A stretch of 64,000 nt of DNA from Episyrphus balteatus (Eukaryota > Arthropoda > Insecta > Diptera > Syrphidae). Numbering within the stretch: position 1 is the first letter of the stretch; each line of letters starts with the position of its first letter. The translations under genes and the position numbers were made by a program. The DNA lies in NCBI RefSeq assembly GCF_945859705.1, contig NC_079137.1, forward strand, positions 28,391,322-28,455,321, written 5' to 3'. This document shows positions 22,939 to 34,734 of the stretch, piece after piece. Below the pieces are notes generated by a model. The model was given only the letters and a program-made list of their open reading frames with translations. It was not told where the DNA came from and ran no database searches.

Positions 22939-23441
22939 ATGTACCTCGAGCTACAGCCTAAACTATTTGAGCGATTTTGTTCAAACTTGGTAGTTAACAG
23001 TTTTGGGTGATTCCCTAGAGGACAAATTGAAATTTTTTTTTTAGGACCAAAACTAACGGTACCTGTCATATAACGGAAATAGAAAAGTAAATTTTTTTCA
23101 AAAACGGCTCTTACGATTTTGATTAAAATTTTTGAGTATAGTATTAGACATAAGAACCAACTTTCGAAATAAAAAAATATTTTTTTTACCGTTATTAACG
23201 GTACATGTCATAGAACGGTTTCTTTGATTTATGAATATCTCGTTCAAGACCAACCCGATTTCAACGAAAATTTTTATACAAAAGCATTTAGGTAAAGGTA
23301 ATATTAAAATCTTAGAAATTTTCAAAAAACTCATTTTTGGATTTTTAAAAAATATTTCAAATTTTTTTTTTTGAAAAATCAATTTTTTGAAAACGGGTTT
23401 ATGAAAAATTTTGAAAATTCGTTTTATGCGTAAATAAATTA

Positions 23442-25472
23442 CACGGTGTAACACTCAAAATATACGCGGGCGGAGACCTATCAGGTTTTGTAGAGCTAGT
23501 CGCACTGAATACGAAACGGTATTTGAAAATCCCCTAACACCCCCAAAATCTGGAGTTACGGGCAAAAAACGGTTTTTTGGACCTTCACCCATTGAAAAAA
23601 TTCTAGCTTCGACAATTTTGTACCCATTTTCGATTTTTTTACAGTTTCTGATAGAAGATAAATATACCTTTATAACAATGTATAAAACATGTAACTCGGT
23701 TAAACAACTTAGAATTTATAAGATGTCAAAGTTCAAAAATTCAATTTTTTTTGTCATTTGCCCAACTTCGGCATCAATTTAAAGTTTATGTTTTCAAAAC
23801 AACATGCTATTTAAAAAATATATTCATAAACTATATCTATTTCCCAATCAATCGAGGTATTTTTTATGAAAATCACTCCAAAATTGGCTTAGAAAAAAAA
23901 AATTTTCGATTTCAACCCAGATACAGAAATTCGAACTTTTAGGTATAGAACAAAAATGTTGTTTCGGCACGTAGTAGGATAACCTGGGCGCCAGGATTTG
24001 ATAACGGGTTATTGTAGAGGAGCTCAATATAAACATCTTTTTCTTTGGAATGGGGGTCTATCTCCCCCCGTTTAGGTGGGAGGGGCAGTTTTCTAAAAAA
24101 AAATTATCAAAATAAAAAAAAATTATTAAAAAACAACGGCAACACTTACAGTAATAAATGATACCATTTCCAAAAGGTAAAATTGTGCATTTGATTTTAA
24201 TTTTTAAATCAATATAATATTCCCAATAGTTTTTGAAATAATCGATTTCAAAGTTAAAAATAGGGGAAAAAATTTTTTTTAAAACTCATTTTATACTATT
24301 TTTGGCCAGACTGTGAATTTTAGTAAATAAATTACTTAAACAGAAAACTGCATCAATTGATTCCTTATCGAACCGTGAAAACTATGTGTTTCTATGTCTT
24401 CTAGTTTTTGGGAAAATTGAAAAATTATTTTATCAGATTTTTCTTTTTTCAAAATATTTTTTGTTTTTATTTGTTTTTATTTTTCAATTTTCTCAAAAAC
24501 TAGAAGACATAGAAACATATAGTTTTCACGGTTCGATAAGGAATCAATTGATGCAGTTTTCTGTTTAAGTAATTTATTTACTAAAATTCACAGTCTGGCC
24601 AAAAATAGTATAAAATGAGTTTTAAAAAAAATTTTTTCCCCTATTTTTAACTTTGAAATCGATTATTTCAAAAACTATTGGGAATATTATATTGATTTAA
24701 AAATTAGAATCAAATGCACAATTTTACCTTTTGGAAATGGTATCATTTATTACTGTAAGTGTTGCCGTTGTTTTTTAATAATTTTTTTTTATTTTGATAA
24801 TTTTTTTTTAGAAAACTGCCCCTCCCACCTAAACGGGGGGAGATAGACCCCCATTCCAAAGAAAAAGATGTTTATATTGAGCTCCTCTACAATAACCCGT
24901 TATCAAATCCTGGCGCCCAGGTTATCCTACTACGTGCCGAAACAACATTTTTGTTCTATACCTAAAAGTTCGAATTTCTGTATCTGGGTTGAAATCGAAA
25001 ATTTTTTTTTTCTAAGCCAATTTTGGAGTGATTTTCATAAAAAATACCTCGATTGATTGGGAAATAGATATAGTTTATGAATATATTTTTTAAATAGCAT
25101 GTTGTTTTGAAAACATAAACTTTAAATTGATGCCGAAGTTGGGCAAATGACAAAAAAAATTGAATTTTTGAACTTTGACATCTTATAAATTCTAAGTTGT
25201 TTAACCGAGTTACATGTTTTATACATTGTTATAAAGGTATATTTATCTTCTATCAGAAACTGTAAAAAAATCGAAAATGGGTACAAAATTGTCGAAGCTA
25301 GAATTTTTTCAATGGGTGAAGGTCCAAAAAACCGTTTTTTGCCCGTAACTCCAGATTTTGGGGGTGTTAGGGGATTTTCAAATACCGTTTCGTATTCAGT
25401 GCGACTAGCTCTACAAAACCTGATAGGTCTCCGCCCGCGTATATTTTAAAACCTCATTTTTGTAACACCGTG
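23442..25472. mobile_element. 2,031-bp near-perfect palindromic transposon
   Basis: Arms 23457-24425 and 24479-25447 (969 bp each) are exact reverse complements about one axis with no indels. I saw only three substitutions, all transitions. The spacer is 53 bp. Outside the arms the ends CACGGTGTAACA and its complement TGTAACACCGTG (ending 25472) are also inverted, the left arm lacking about 12 bp. Flanking TTA is duplicated (23439-23441, 25473-25475). The reversed half of repeat R (about 27520-27560) keeps the uninterrupted target, confirming both boundaries. No transposase-like frame; mirror-image 62-63-codon frames in both arms are by-products of symmetry. Confidence 0.9.
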
Positions 25473-25622
25473 TTATTTATTCAAAATGGCATACCAACTT
25501 TTTTTTTGGAAAATGTTAGAAAATTTTTATATATAAAAAATTATTTTTTTACAAAACGGCTCTAACGATTTTCGAAATTTTTTTTCTAAAAATTCCTTTT
25601 TATACGAGAAGTAAACTGGCAT

Positions 25623-26648
25623 CTCAAGTAGCACACTTGTGTATAAATTGGTGTAAATTCATTAATTTTGGTGTAAAATTGAGAAAATTGAAAAAATATG
25701 GTGTATTTCTCAAAATTAGTGGTATAAAAATGATACCACTGTCTTTTCTGTACAAAATTTCAACATTTTTTTGAAATTCCGTGCAAAAAATACACCGATA
25801 TTCAGTTGTTTTTATAATATACCATTAATGGTGCATAAAATTATTTGATTCTGAAATCAACCAAAACGGTTTATTTTGTACACTCTGTTTGGTGTAGGAA
25901 GCACACCCTGTGGACATAAAATTCACCAAAATGCATATGTGGGAGACGCCATATTTTTCATTGGAGGCCATTTAAAAATAGAAGACATCGATTAATTATT
26001 TTATTAAAATAGTATATTTATCGACCTAATAGTCCCGCATTCTTAGTTTTTTCGATTCATTATAAAATAACTTTTCTTAAAAAAATGTAAAACAACACAA
26101 AAATTATAATTTTTGAAAAATGGATTCTTAAAATCGAAAAAAAAATCATTAATTCACTGACATTTTTGAGGCGCTCGATTTTTAGAGGGGGTTGCATCTA
26201 AAATTAGTAGATAGAATGTGTTTCGTTTTAAAATTTGGCAAACAAAATCATATTTAACCATTGGTATCTTATGGCAATATTATGAAAGTGAATAAAAATT
26301 CATTTTCATTTATTTCATAAGAAATGGTGTGAATTAGAATTCATCAAACTGTTTGAGATAAAAAATAAACTTTGGTTCAAATTTTAAATCAGAATAATTT
26401 AAATGGTGTATTTTATCCATAGATTTATTGTGTATTTTTCAATTTCAAAGGGATAATTTTCACCAAAAACAGATCATTTAATATACCACTAGTGCCATTT
26501 ATACACCAAAATCGGTATATTTTTTTAACCACCGGAGTTTATTTTATACGAGAAAATGGTGTATTTTTTATATTCAAAATGCATATCACGAAAGTGCAAA
26601 AAATACACCAAATATTTTGGTGTATCTTAGACTTTTGTGCTACTTGAG
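25623..26648. mobile_element. 1,026-bp TIR element with GGTGTA subterminal motifs
   Basis: Ends in CTCAAGTAGCAC (25623-25634) and GTGCTACTTGAG (26637-26648). The dinucleotide AT flanks both sides. The uninterrupted paralogue (reverse of about 27395-27420) reads TGGCATACTTGG, so the insertion site is confirmed. Many direct and inverted copies of TTTTGGTGTA/TACACCAAAA cluster near both ends, as for transposase-binding subterminal repeats. No coding frame. Superfamily unknown. Confidence 0.85.
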
Positions 26649-27929
26649 ATACTTGGTTTTTTGGGAAAGATCATTTTAAACGGTATTTAATTAATTATAA
26701 AAACAGATTTTTTTTTTAATTTCTTAATTTTCTTGAATAAAAAGCTTTAACATTAGAGTAACTTTAAGCATAAGAGCAAGTACGTGCGACCCCAATCGTG
26801 CATTTTATTTTATTTATTTTAAGTTAAAAATTGCTTGAAAGTTGTAGGTACTTATTCTAAAAAAATATTGAAATAATAATTTATGGGGCCACTTCCAAGT
26901 TTTATTTGCACATTTTGCTTATATTAATTATTATTATTATTAATTATTGCTCACTTTTTTTTCGAAAAAAAAAAAAATATATATAAGTTTCATAAGGACA
27001 AGTAAAACTTAAATTAAATATTTGCTTTTCAAAAAAAAAAAAAAAATAATACAAAAAAAAAATCAAGATTACCTACAAAACCTAAAAATTGAACTGTTAC
27101 TAGCTCCCTCTTGAGCTTAAGATAGCGAGTTGAAATTTCACAACGTTAATGTTAATGTTATAGATAAGTGGAACAATTTAGGGGGTAGCCCGACCGAAAA
27201 TCGAAAAAAAAATTTTTCGGATCACACTACTACCTAGTGTTAATAATAAAAAAATTAAATGCACGACTGGGGTCGCACATACCTACTTGCTTTTATGGTA
27301 AAAGTTACTCTAAAGGAATTTCATAAGTAGTGAAATTAAAATATTATATTTGACTAAACACTATTTTATATGTTCTTTTACACAAAACCAAGTATGCCAT
27401 TTGATAAAAAAGAATTTTTAGAAAAAAAAATTTTAAATCGTTTGAACTATTTCTTTTTTAATAATTTTTTATTTATAAAAATTTCCTGACATTTTACAAA
27501 AAAAAAGATTAGTATGCCATTTTCAAGAAATAATTAATTTACACATAAAAACCAAATTTCAAAATTTTTCAACTACCTGTTTTAAAAAATCGATTTAAAA
27601 AAAAAAATTTTTGAAATATTTTTTAAAAATCCAAAAATGTGTTTTTTGAAAAAATTCTAAAATTTTAATTTAACCTTTTCCTAAACGCTTTTTCATTGAA
27701 ATCGGATTAATCTTATATGAGATATTCATAAACCAAAAGAACCCGTTCTATGGCAGGTACCGTTAATAACGGAACAAAAAATATTTTTTGTTCCGTTTTT
27801 TACTACTATTTTAAAAAATTCGTTCATCAAATTGTTACATCCAATAAGCATCCGAGTTTAAAGTTTTGAACTCCATAATTAAATTAAAAAAGAAAATAAG
27901 CTCATGCCTATCCAACCCCATTTTCTAAA
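26099..27929 (+). repeat. 1,831-bp tandem duplication, copy 1
   Basis: Repeats at a constant offset of 1,831 bp as 27930-29760. Includes the right half of the GGTGTA element, the spacer and the right half of repeat R. The only difference I saw is A at 26933 against G at 28764. Confidence 0.97.
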
Positions 27930-29760
27930 AAAAATTATAATTTTTGAAAAATGGATTCTTAAAATCGAAAAAAAAATCATTAATTCACTGACATTTTTGA
28001 GGCGCTCGATTTTTAGAGGGGGTTGCATCTAAAATTAGTAGATAGAATGTGTTTCGTTTTAAAATTTGGCAAACAAAATCATATTTAACCATTGGTATCT
28101 TATGGCAATATTATGAAAGTGAATAAAAATTCATTTTCATTTATTTCATAAGAAATGGTGTGAATTAGAATTCATCAAACTGTTTGAGATAAAAAATAAA
28201 CTTTGGTTCAAATTTTAAATCAGAATAATTTAAATGGTGTATTTTATCCATAGATTTATTGTGTATTTTTCAATTTCAAAGGGATAATTTTCACCAAAAA
28301 CAGATCATTTAATATACCACTAGTGCCATTTATACACCAAAATCGGTATATTTTTTTAACCACCGGAGTTTATTTTATACGAGAAAATGGTGTATTTTTT
28401 ATATTCAAAATGCATATCACGAAAGTGCAAAAAATACACCAAATATTTTGGTGTATCTTAGACTTTTGTGCTACTTGAGATACTTGGTTTTTTGGGAAAG
28501 ATCATTTTAAACGGTATTTAATTAATTATAAAAACAGATTTTTTTTTTAATTTCTTAATTTTCTTGAATAAAAAGCTTTAACATTAGAGTAACTTTAAGC
28601 ATAAGAGCAAGTACGTGCGACCCCAATCGTGCATTTTATTTTATTTATTTTAAGTTAAAAATTGCTTGAAAGTTGTAGGTACTTATTCTAAAAAAATATT
28701 GAAATAATAATTTATGGGGCCACTTCCAAGTTTTATTTGCACATTTTGCTTATATTAATTATTGTTATTATTAATTATTGCTCACTTTTTTTTCGAAAAA
28801 AAAAAAAATATATATAAGTTTCATAAGGACAAGTAAAACTTAAATTAAATATTTGCTTTTCAAAAAAAAAAAAAAAATAATACAAAAAAAAAATCAAGAT
28901 TACCTACAAAACCTAAAAATTGAACTGTTACTAGCTCCCTCTTGAGCTTAAGATAGCGAGTTGAAATTTCACAACGTTAATGTTAATGTTATAGATAAGT
29001 GGAACAATTTAGGGGGTAGCCCGACCGAAAATCGAAAAAAAAATTTTTCGGATCACACTACTACCTAGTGTTAATAATAAAAAAATTAAATGCACGACTG
29101 GGGTCGCACATACCTACTTGCTTTTATGGTAAAAGTTACTCTAAAGGAATTTCATAAGTAGTGAAATTAAAATATTATATTTGACTAAACACTATTTTAT
29201 ATGTTCTTTTACACAAAACCAAGTATGCCATTTGATAAAAAAGAATTTTTAGAAAAAAAAATTTTAAATCGTTTGAACTATTTCTTTTTTAATAATTTTT
29301 TATTTATAAAAATTTCCTGACATTTTACAAAAAAAAAGATTAGTATGCCATTTTCAAGAAATAATTAATTTACACATAAAAACCAAATTTCAAAATTTTT
29401 CAACTACCTGTTTTAAAAAATCGATTTAAAAAAAAAAATTTTTGAAATATTTTTTAAAAATCCAAAAATGTGTTTTTTGAAAAAATTCTAAAATTTTAAT
29501 TTAACCTTTTCCTAAACGCTTTTTCATTGAAATCGGATTAATCTTATATGAGATATTCATAAACCAAAAGAACCCGTTCTATGGCAGGTACCGTTAATAA
29601 CGGAACAAAAAATATTTTTTGTTCCGTTTTTTACTACTATTTTAAAAAATTCGTTCATCAAATTGTTACATCCAATAAGCATCCGAGTTTAAAGTTTTGA
29701 ACTCCATAATTAAATTAAAAAAGAAAATAAGCTCATGCCTATCCAACCCCATTTTCTAAA
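27930..29760 (+). repeat. 1,831-bp tandem duplication, copy 2
   Basis: Second copy. It begins inside a transposon half (AAATTATAATTTTTGAAAAA) with no element end at the junction, so it arose by segmental duplication or is an assembly duplicate rather than by transposition. Confidence 0.97.
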
Positions 29761-31750
29761 ACCTGCTTTCAGTTTAAATCCCTCTTGACAGTTTTTGGAC
29801 ACTACGTCTTTTGCAGTGAATTTATAACATCGCCAGTTGAGTCCTTTGCTCTAACCAATTACAGGAGTTTAGTTTCCTCTTCTTTTCAAACAAACAAAAA
29901 ATTAACTTCTCATCTTGCAGTTATTGAAACCAATTAAATTCAAAACAAAAATTTTTTTTTCAATGTGAAGGAACGAGTAAATAAAATTGATTTTTTTTCA
30001 CAAAATAACAAAAAGTAAAAGAAAATCCAACTTTATCCCTCACTCTACAAACTAAGAGCAAAAGTTTTGAAATTAAGTTTTTGGACAATTCAATTGGTTG
30101 GTTGTTGGCATAGCAATTCAGAAAACAAAAATCCTTTCAATTGCCCTGAAAAGGAAAGAAGAATGAATTAATTGATTAAAATCTCCTGATATAGCGTTTT
30201 TAAGTTTTTTTTTTATTATTTTCTTCTTTTTACCCATTCCGTGACCGCCCTGAGACCAAAATAAAAAAAGAAAAAAAAAAAGAAAAAATAATGATTGATT
30301 GAACTTTTTTGAAAAGCCCAATAAAAGTATAAAAATCACGTTTCCTTATACACAATCGTTCTTCAACATAAGTTTTTGAATGAATGAATTACATTATATT
30401 ATAGGATGAGGATGATAAGGGCCCGAGTCTGAAATGAGAACAGCATCACAATCTCTTTTTCCAAAAATTGGCATATGGCGCCAATGAAAGGAAATGGCAA
30501 CATCTGCCTTGCCAAGCCGAAGCCTGAACCTTCAATTTCCATCAAAATTACTGCAAAGTCATAAATCATTGGTTTGCCCCCGACAAATAAAATGTTCGGG
30601 ATGCTGAGCCTTTGTAAAGTACAACCATACCCGTTCGCAACGAACCGCCCTTCGCCATTCGCATCCGGTATCATCACCAGTCGCCATGGTGTTCATTGGA
30701 GTTGTTTTTGTTGTTGGTAATAAATCTCTGGATGGGATGCAAATAATCGAGGATATTAATGGGCGGTTTGATGGTTACATTCAAATGGTTATCATTGAGG
30801 CTTTTAGCGCCCGTTTCGCCCAAGTTGTTTTTTATCCTTTATGGATACCTACATTTTTTTGTTACTGTCAAGAATATTTTTTTTGTTCAACTTATATCAG
30901 TCTTGAGATGATTTGATAAGTGTTTCACTTACAATTGAGATAAGATTAAGTGAAATATTAGGAAACTCAATACAATGACGGACAATTTTTCAACAAGTTT
31001 TCACCGTTTCCGATATAAAAACGAGGGAAACCAATTATATATTATTTGAAGATGGTTTCTTACTGAAAATATTTTAAGGACATAATTTTGATGCGCATAG
31101 GAAAGAGTAGATGCATGAACGTTACTTTAGAAGGTAATATTTTAGAATTGTAAATTAAAACCTTAACAAAAAGTTGGTTTTTATACACTTTTTTTTGACT
31201 TACCAAAATTTTTGAAATAATATATCAGAACTGATTCTTCAGATTCTCCGCATCTCGCCAGCTGGCTTATATAGCAAAAGTATTTAGCTTCAGCAGTATC
31301 AAACAGCAAAAAAACGATAGCTGAATAGCTATCGATATCCAAATAACAGTAATAATAATAATATACATATAATAATAAATAACAGGATTGATTTTTTTTT
31401 AGAGAAATGACTTTGTGTTGGAGTTTTTGGGTTAATATTTGATTGAGCTATATTTTGAAAAATTTACCCAAGCAGTTCATCAAACTTACAAAAAAAAAAA
31501 ACATTTCTGTGGGACACTGAGGTGTATACGTACTTTTTTTTGTCTGTTATTAATAAAATTATACTTTAATAGGAAAGATGCCATTTCTCACACTGATCAA
31601 ATAATACCTATAATGAATTGAGTTTCAATAATAATTTACTAATCTTTCAACGATGTTCATAACAGAATTCATATTGAAGAGATGACAGCATTTCCGAAAA
31701 GCAAACTTCAATGTCTTAAATACTTCCTTATTCCGTGACCTTTCTTTTTA
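29761..31750. other. Unassigned; GC-richer patch at 30400-30720
   Basis: No gene recognised. 30400-30720 is the GC-richest part and has open frames on both strands without recognised similarity. It may be a conserved regulatory block. A palindrome CGATAGCT/AGCTATCG lies at about 31314-31333. Confidence 0.45.
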
Positions 31751-31860
31751 AATAAAGTTAATCTTCTTCGTTGGCTATAGGTCTTTTTTGGATTCTATCT
31801 TTTCTTCTGTGTCGACGTTTCACGTGTACTTACACGCTTCTTCAGGACTAAGAAAAATGA
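31751..31860 (-). mobile_element. Penelope-like element terminal fragment
   Basis: On the minus strand this matches the 3' end of the Penelope-like element at 58135-58240, including GTCGAC and CCAACGAAGAAGATTAAC (CCAACGAAGAAGATAACA there). No coding part is attached. Confidence 0.75.
31807..31849 (-). ncRNA. Hammerhead-ribozyme-like motif
   Basis: On the minus strand the order is AGTC, CTGAAGA, a stem-loop GCGTGT-AAGT-ACACGT, GAAAC, GTC, GAC. CTGAAGA fits the hammerhead core CUGANGA, and GAAAC plus GUC fit the other core strand and cleavage triplet. GTC/GAC can form stem I, and ACGT could form stem III only by pairing with a second copy. An extra A lies beside stem II, so activity is uncertain. 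Hammerhead motifs are known in terminal repeats of Penelope-like elements. Confidence 0.55.
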
Positions 31861-32284
31861 TTCTAAAAAATGCTAAAACGTATAGAACAAATACTTACCT
31901 TTAAACTCTAGATCTCCAATTGATTGGTGTTAAAGGTTTTTTTTTTTTTTAGGTTTTTTTCTCTCTCTTTTGAACTAATTTACGTAGACATTATGTATTT
32001 TATGTCCAATATTTAGCAAAACAAATTATGGTGTAAATAGTCCCTTAAATCAACTGATTTCAGTCTTCAACAGATACTATTTTATAATTTCTTCATTTAA
32101 TGTTAATTTTTAAAAATAAGAATTTCAAACAAAGTTTCTTTAATGCACAATTTTAATGTACATATTTATAGGTATGTAATATTGCATTTAATGTTTTTTT
32201 TTTTAGTATATAAATTTAATGTTAAGATGTAACGTTAGTATTTAACGAATTAAATAAATAAATATTAAAATAACTTTATAATTA

Positions 32285-32405
32285 GCCCCGATTTTTCAAT
32301 CGTCAGTTAGACTATCAGAAGAATAAATGTCAATATAAAAAAAAAACTTTTATTTCTACGAATAAGCTCTATCTGAGGTTTATCTGACTATTTAAAAAAT
32401 GGCCC
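32285..32405. mobile_element. PIF/Harbinger-type MITE, 121 bp
   Basis: Ends GCCCCGATTTTTCAAT and (reverse strand) GGGCCATTTTTTAAAT are flanked by TTA (32282-32284, 32406-32408). It is a deletion derivative of the family at 58289-58715, sharing CAGTTAGACTATCAG and CGAATAAGCT-type internal text. Confidence 0.75.
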
Positions 32406-32408
32406 TTA

Positions 32409-34449
32409 ATATTCTAAAATTCCTGATACTCTGTATTAATTTTATTCTCTAGTAGACTAGTGACAAAAATTATTGCTTATTAAATCGTTATAAAAATAAA
32501 AATTTATAAAATAAAAAAAAGAGTAAATGATGATGGTAAAAACTATAAACGTATTATTATTGAAATCTTTCCTGAATTCAATCACGTTATGTAAATGAGT
32601 TAAATAAATTTGTTTTAATAATTTTTTTTATTGAACGTGCTCTCTGATAATCCTTTTTATTTTATCATAAATTCAACATAATTATTCCACATTTTTCAAA
32701 AAATATCACATTATTATCAAGCATTAGTTAAAAAGTAGGACATTCAAAAACACTTTCCTGGTTTTCTGTACGTTAAATAAAAACAGTTGTGCGTCGCGTC
32801 GTTAAGTTATTTTCTTTAGCAGGATAATAAATGAAAACATGACGAAAGACATTTTTCAGATCCGCTTTTCTCCTTTTCATAATTTTTTTTCGAATCTAAA
32901 AGTGCTTCTTTTCTTTTTTCCGTTTGAGCTCTTTCGGGGTCGTCGTCGTCGTTGGTTTCCGTCTTTGTTTTTTTTTCTCTGCCGGCATCATGAATTATTA
33001 AGGTGTCACGAAACATTTGACTTTTCCACCTACTACTTTCATTTTTTCCTTTTTTTGTTTGTCTTTAATGTGACACGATGGTGATAATATTGACGACGGT
33101 AGATGTATAAGGATGTTTATTGTTTGTACTATACTCATATGTATGTGTGTATAAAGCTTACACAAGCAAATACAAGAAAAAATTAATAGTATACAAAATG
33201 AGTGTTATCAATTTTTTGCACCATTCTTAATGGAAGAGCATATGCCATACGTCAATCATTTAGATTTTGATTAGTATTAAACTCGCTTGGCTTTTGTTTT
33301 GTTATGTGAAAATGCTGCTAAGATCCAGAAAGCACTTTCCAATTTCAGTAATTGCAAGGATATTTCTTGTTTAAATGAAAATAAAGCTTTGTTCAAAAAT
33401 TAAAAGGAGTTCCTCTGGGAACTCCTTGTGTCCTTTGTCATCCACAAGGCCACAAGGTACATTTATGTATGTTTGTATGTGCGAGAACATGTTTTCTTAA
33501 GGTCTTCCATTTAAAGTTTATTGACATCGTTTCCTTTGTTTTTCTTTGTATGGGTCAGAATTGGAAATTAATCAATTTTCCTTCAGAAGCCTGTGTTGGG
33601 AGAGAATACAATATGAACATGACATTTGGGAATATTATTGGAAGGAAAAAGAAATTTAAGGCAAAGTGCCTGGATATGTCATTTAAATGATATATGACTT
33701 TGTAAGCAATCAATAGACCTGTTTGTTATTTGATATAAAATATATAACCAAATGCAAATTAAAGCGAGGCGTATGGGCAAAATGTGGGAGAAACTTATTC
33801 CATGTGACTTTGAGATGAACTTTGAAATGTAACATTTAATAGGAAGGATCGGATGGAGAGGTATAGTAGAGAGGTGATTGATGAAATACTTGGGCGTAGG
33901 TTAAGAAGAGGAGAGTTTGTTTTGTATATTCATGATGTCACCATCAAGGGTTTACGGTTTTTGATCCGGTTTTTGTTTGTATTTTAAGTGTTTTTTGACA
34001 GTTCATTCATTTTAAATGTAGATTCTTCTTGGGAAATAATGTTCTTTAAGATTTAGACTAATCTGGTATAGTTTTGAAAAAGCCTTACTTCAATCAGAAC
34101 AATGTTTAAGACTAAAATATATCACATCCGATTACAGATATCGAGTTCTAGGTAAATATAAAATATTAAGAGTTTACTTTGAAATTTGTCTATGATTTAC
34201 TAAGATTATCTCTGTTTTTACATCATTTACCAATTTAAATAAAACATTTTGGTAAAATAATGCAATGCAGTATCAGTTTAATAAGCATTTGCCTTCACTA
34301 ACAATAAAAGCATTTATAAAGTAGGTACCTATTTATGCTCTTTTAAACCATTGACTCTAGAAATATTTTTTATCAGCTTATAAATATTTTTACTTGAAAT
34401 TTAGGTACTATAGGACCACAGTACACATAAAAAGCTAATATCTTCCGAA
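32409..34449. other. Unassigned; small hairpin at 33404-33427
   Basis: No gene recognised. 33404-33427 is a perfect hairpin with 10-bp arms (AAGGAGTTCC / GGAACTCCTT) and a 4-nt loop; its role is unknown. 34375-34420 faintly resembles the start of repeat R (TATTTTTACTTG, then GGTACTATAGG). Confidence 0.45.
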
Positions 34450-34502
34450 CTGACATTGGTCGCCAAATTGTCAAAACATGACAATTTGGCGACCAATGTC
34501 AG
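34450..34502. repeat. Perfect 23-bp-arm hairpin
   Basis: Arms 34450-34472 and 34480-34502 are exact reverse complements with a 7-nt loop (AAAACAT). Core: TGACATTGGTCGCCAAATTG. Far more symmetrical than chance allows. It could be a tiny foldback or part of a larger element's terminus. Confidence 0.9.
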
Positions 34503-34734
34503 CTGTCGTAATTCTTATTTCTTTTATTTACCAACGAGAAACGCACAAAAACGGAAAAATCACGCACACCACTAATTTTTTAACAATCATTCACCATTTT
34601 CCGCGAAGAAACACGAAGGAAATTTATTATTTTTTAATTTATAATTTTTTCAAATGACATTTTATAAATTTAAACAAAAACAAATTTCCTGTTTACTGCG
34701 ATTGAAATATAAAAATTAAAGGGGTTGGTGATGA

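Larger units (their letters stand above)
22732..27905. repeat. Diverged foldback repeat R, interrupted by two elements
   Basis: The left half runs 22732-23441, resumes at 25473-25622 and again at 26649-26830. The right half is the reverse complement at about 27245-27770 and is continuous. Matching landmarks include ACCGTTATTAACGGTAC (23178 region) against GTACCGTTAATAACGG (27758 region), GGATTTTTAAAAAATATTTC, AAAATGGCATAC (25485), and the GTGCGACCCC...CGTGCATTT block (26776) against AAATGCACGACTGGGGTCGC (27258). The spacer is about 26830-27245. Related fragments occur at 1633, 35500, 37501, 40450 and 42335. Superfamily unknown. Confidence 0.75.

Noticed and set aside
23751..25153. Identical 62-63-codon open frames on opposite strands
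   Set aside because: They mirror each other only because the region is a palindrome; no start context, domain or codon bias supports coding.
30399..30677. 92-codon open frame on the minus strand
   Set aside because: No recognisable domain, hydrophobic stretches look like chance; kept only as part of a GC-richer patch.
33404..33427. GC-balanced 10-bp-arm hairpin resembling a bacterial terminator
   Set aside because: The window is eukaryotic; no adjacent gene and no U-tract of the expected kind.
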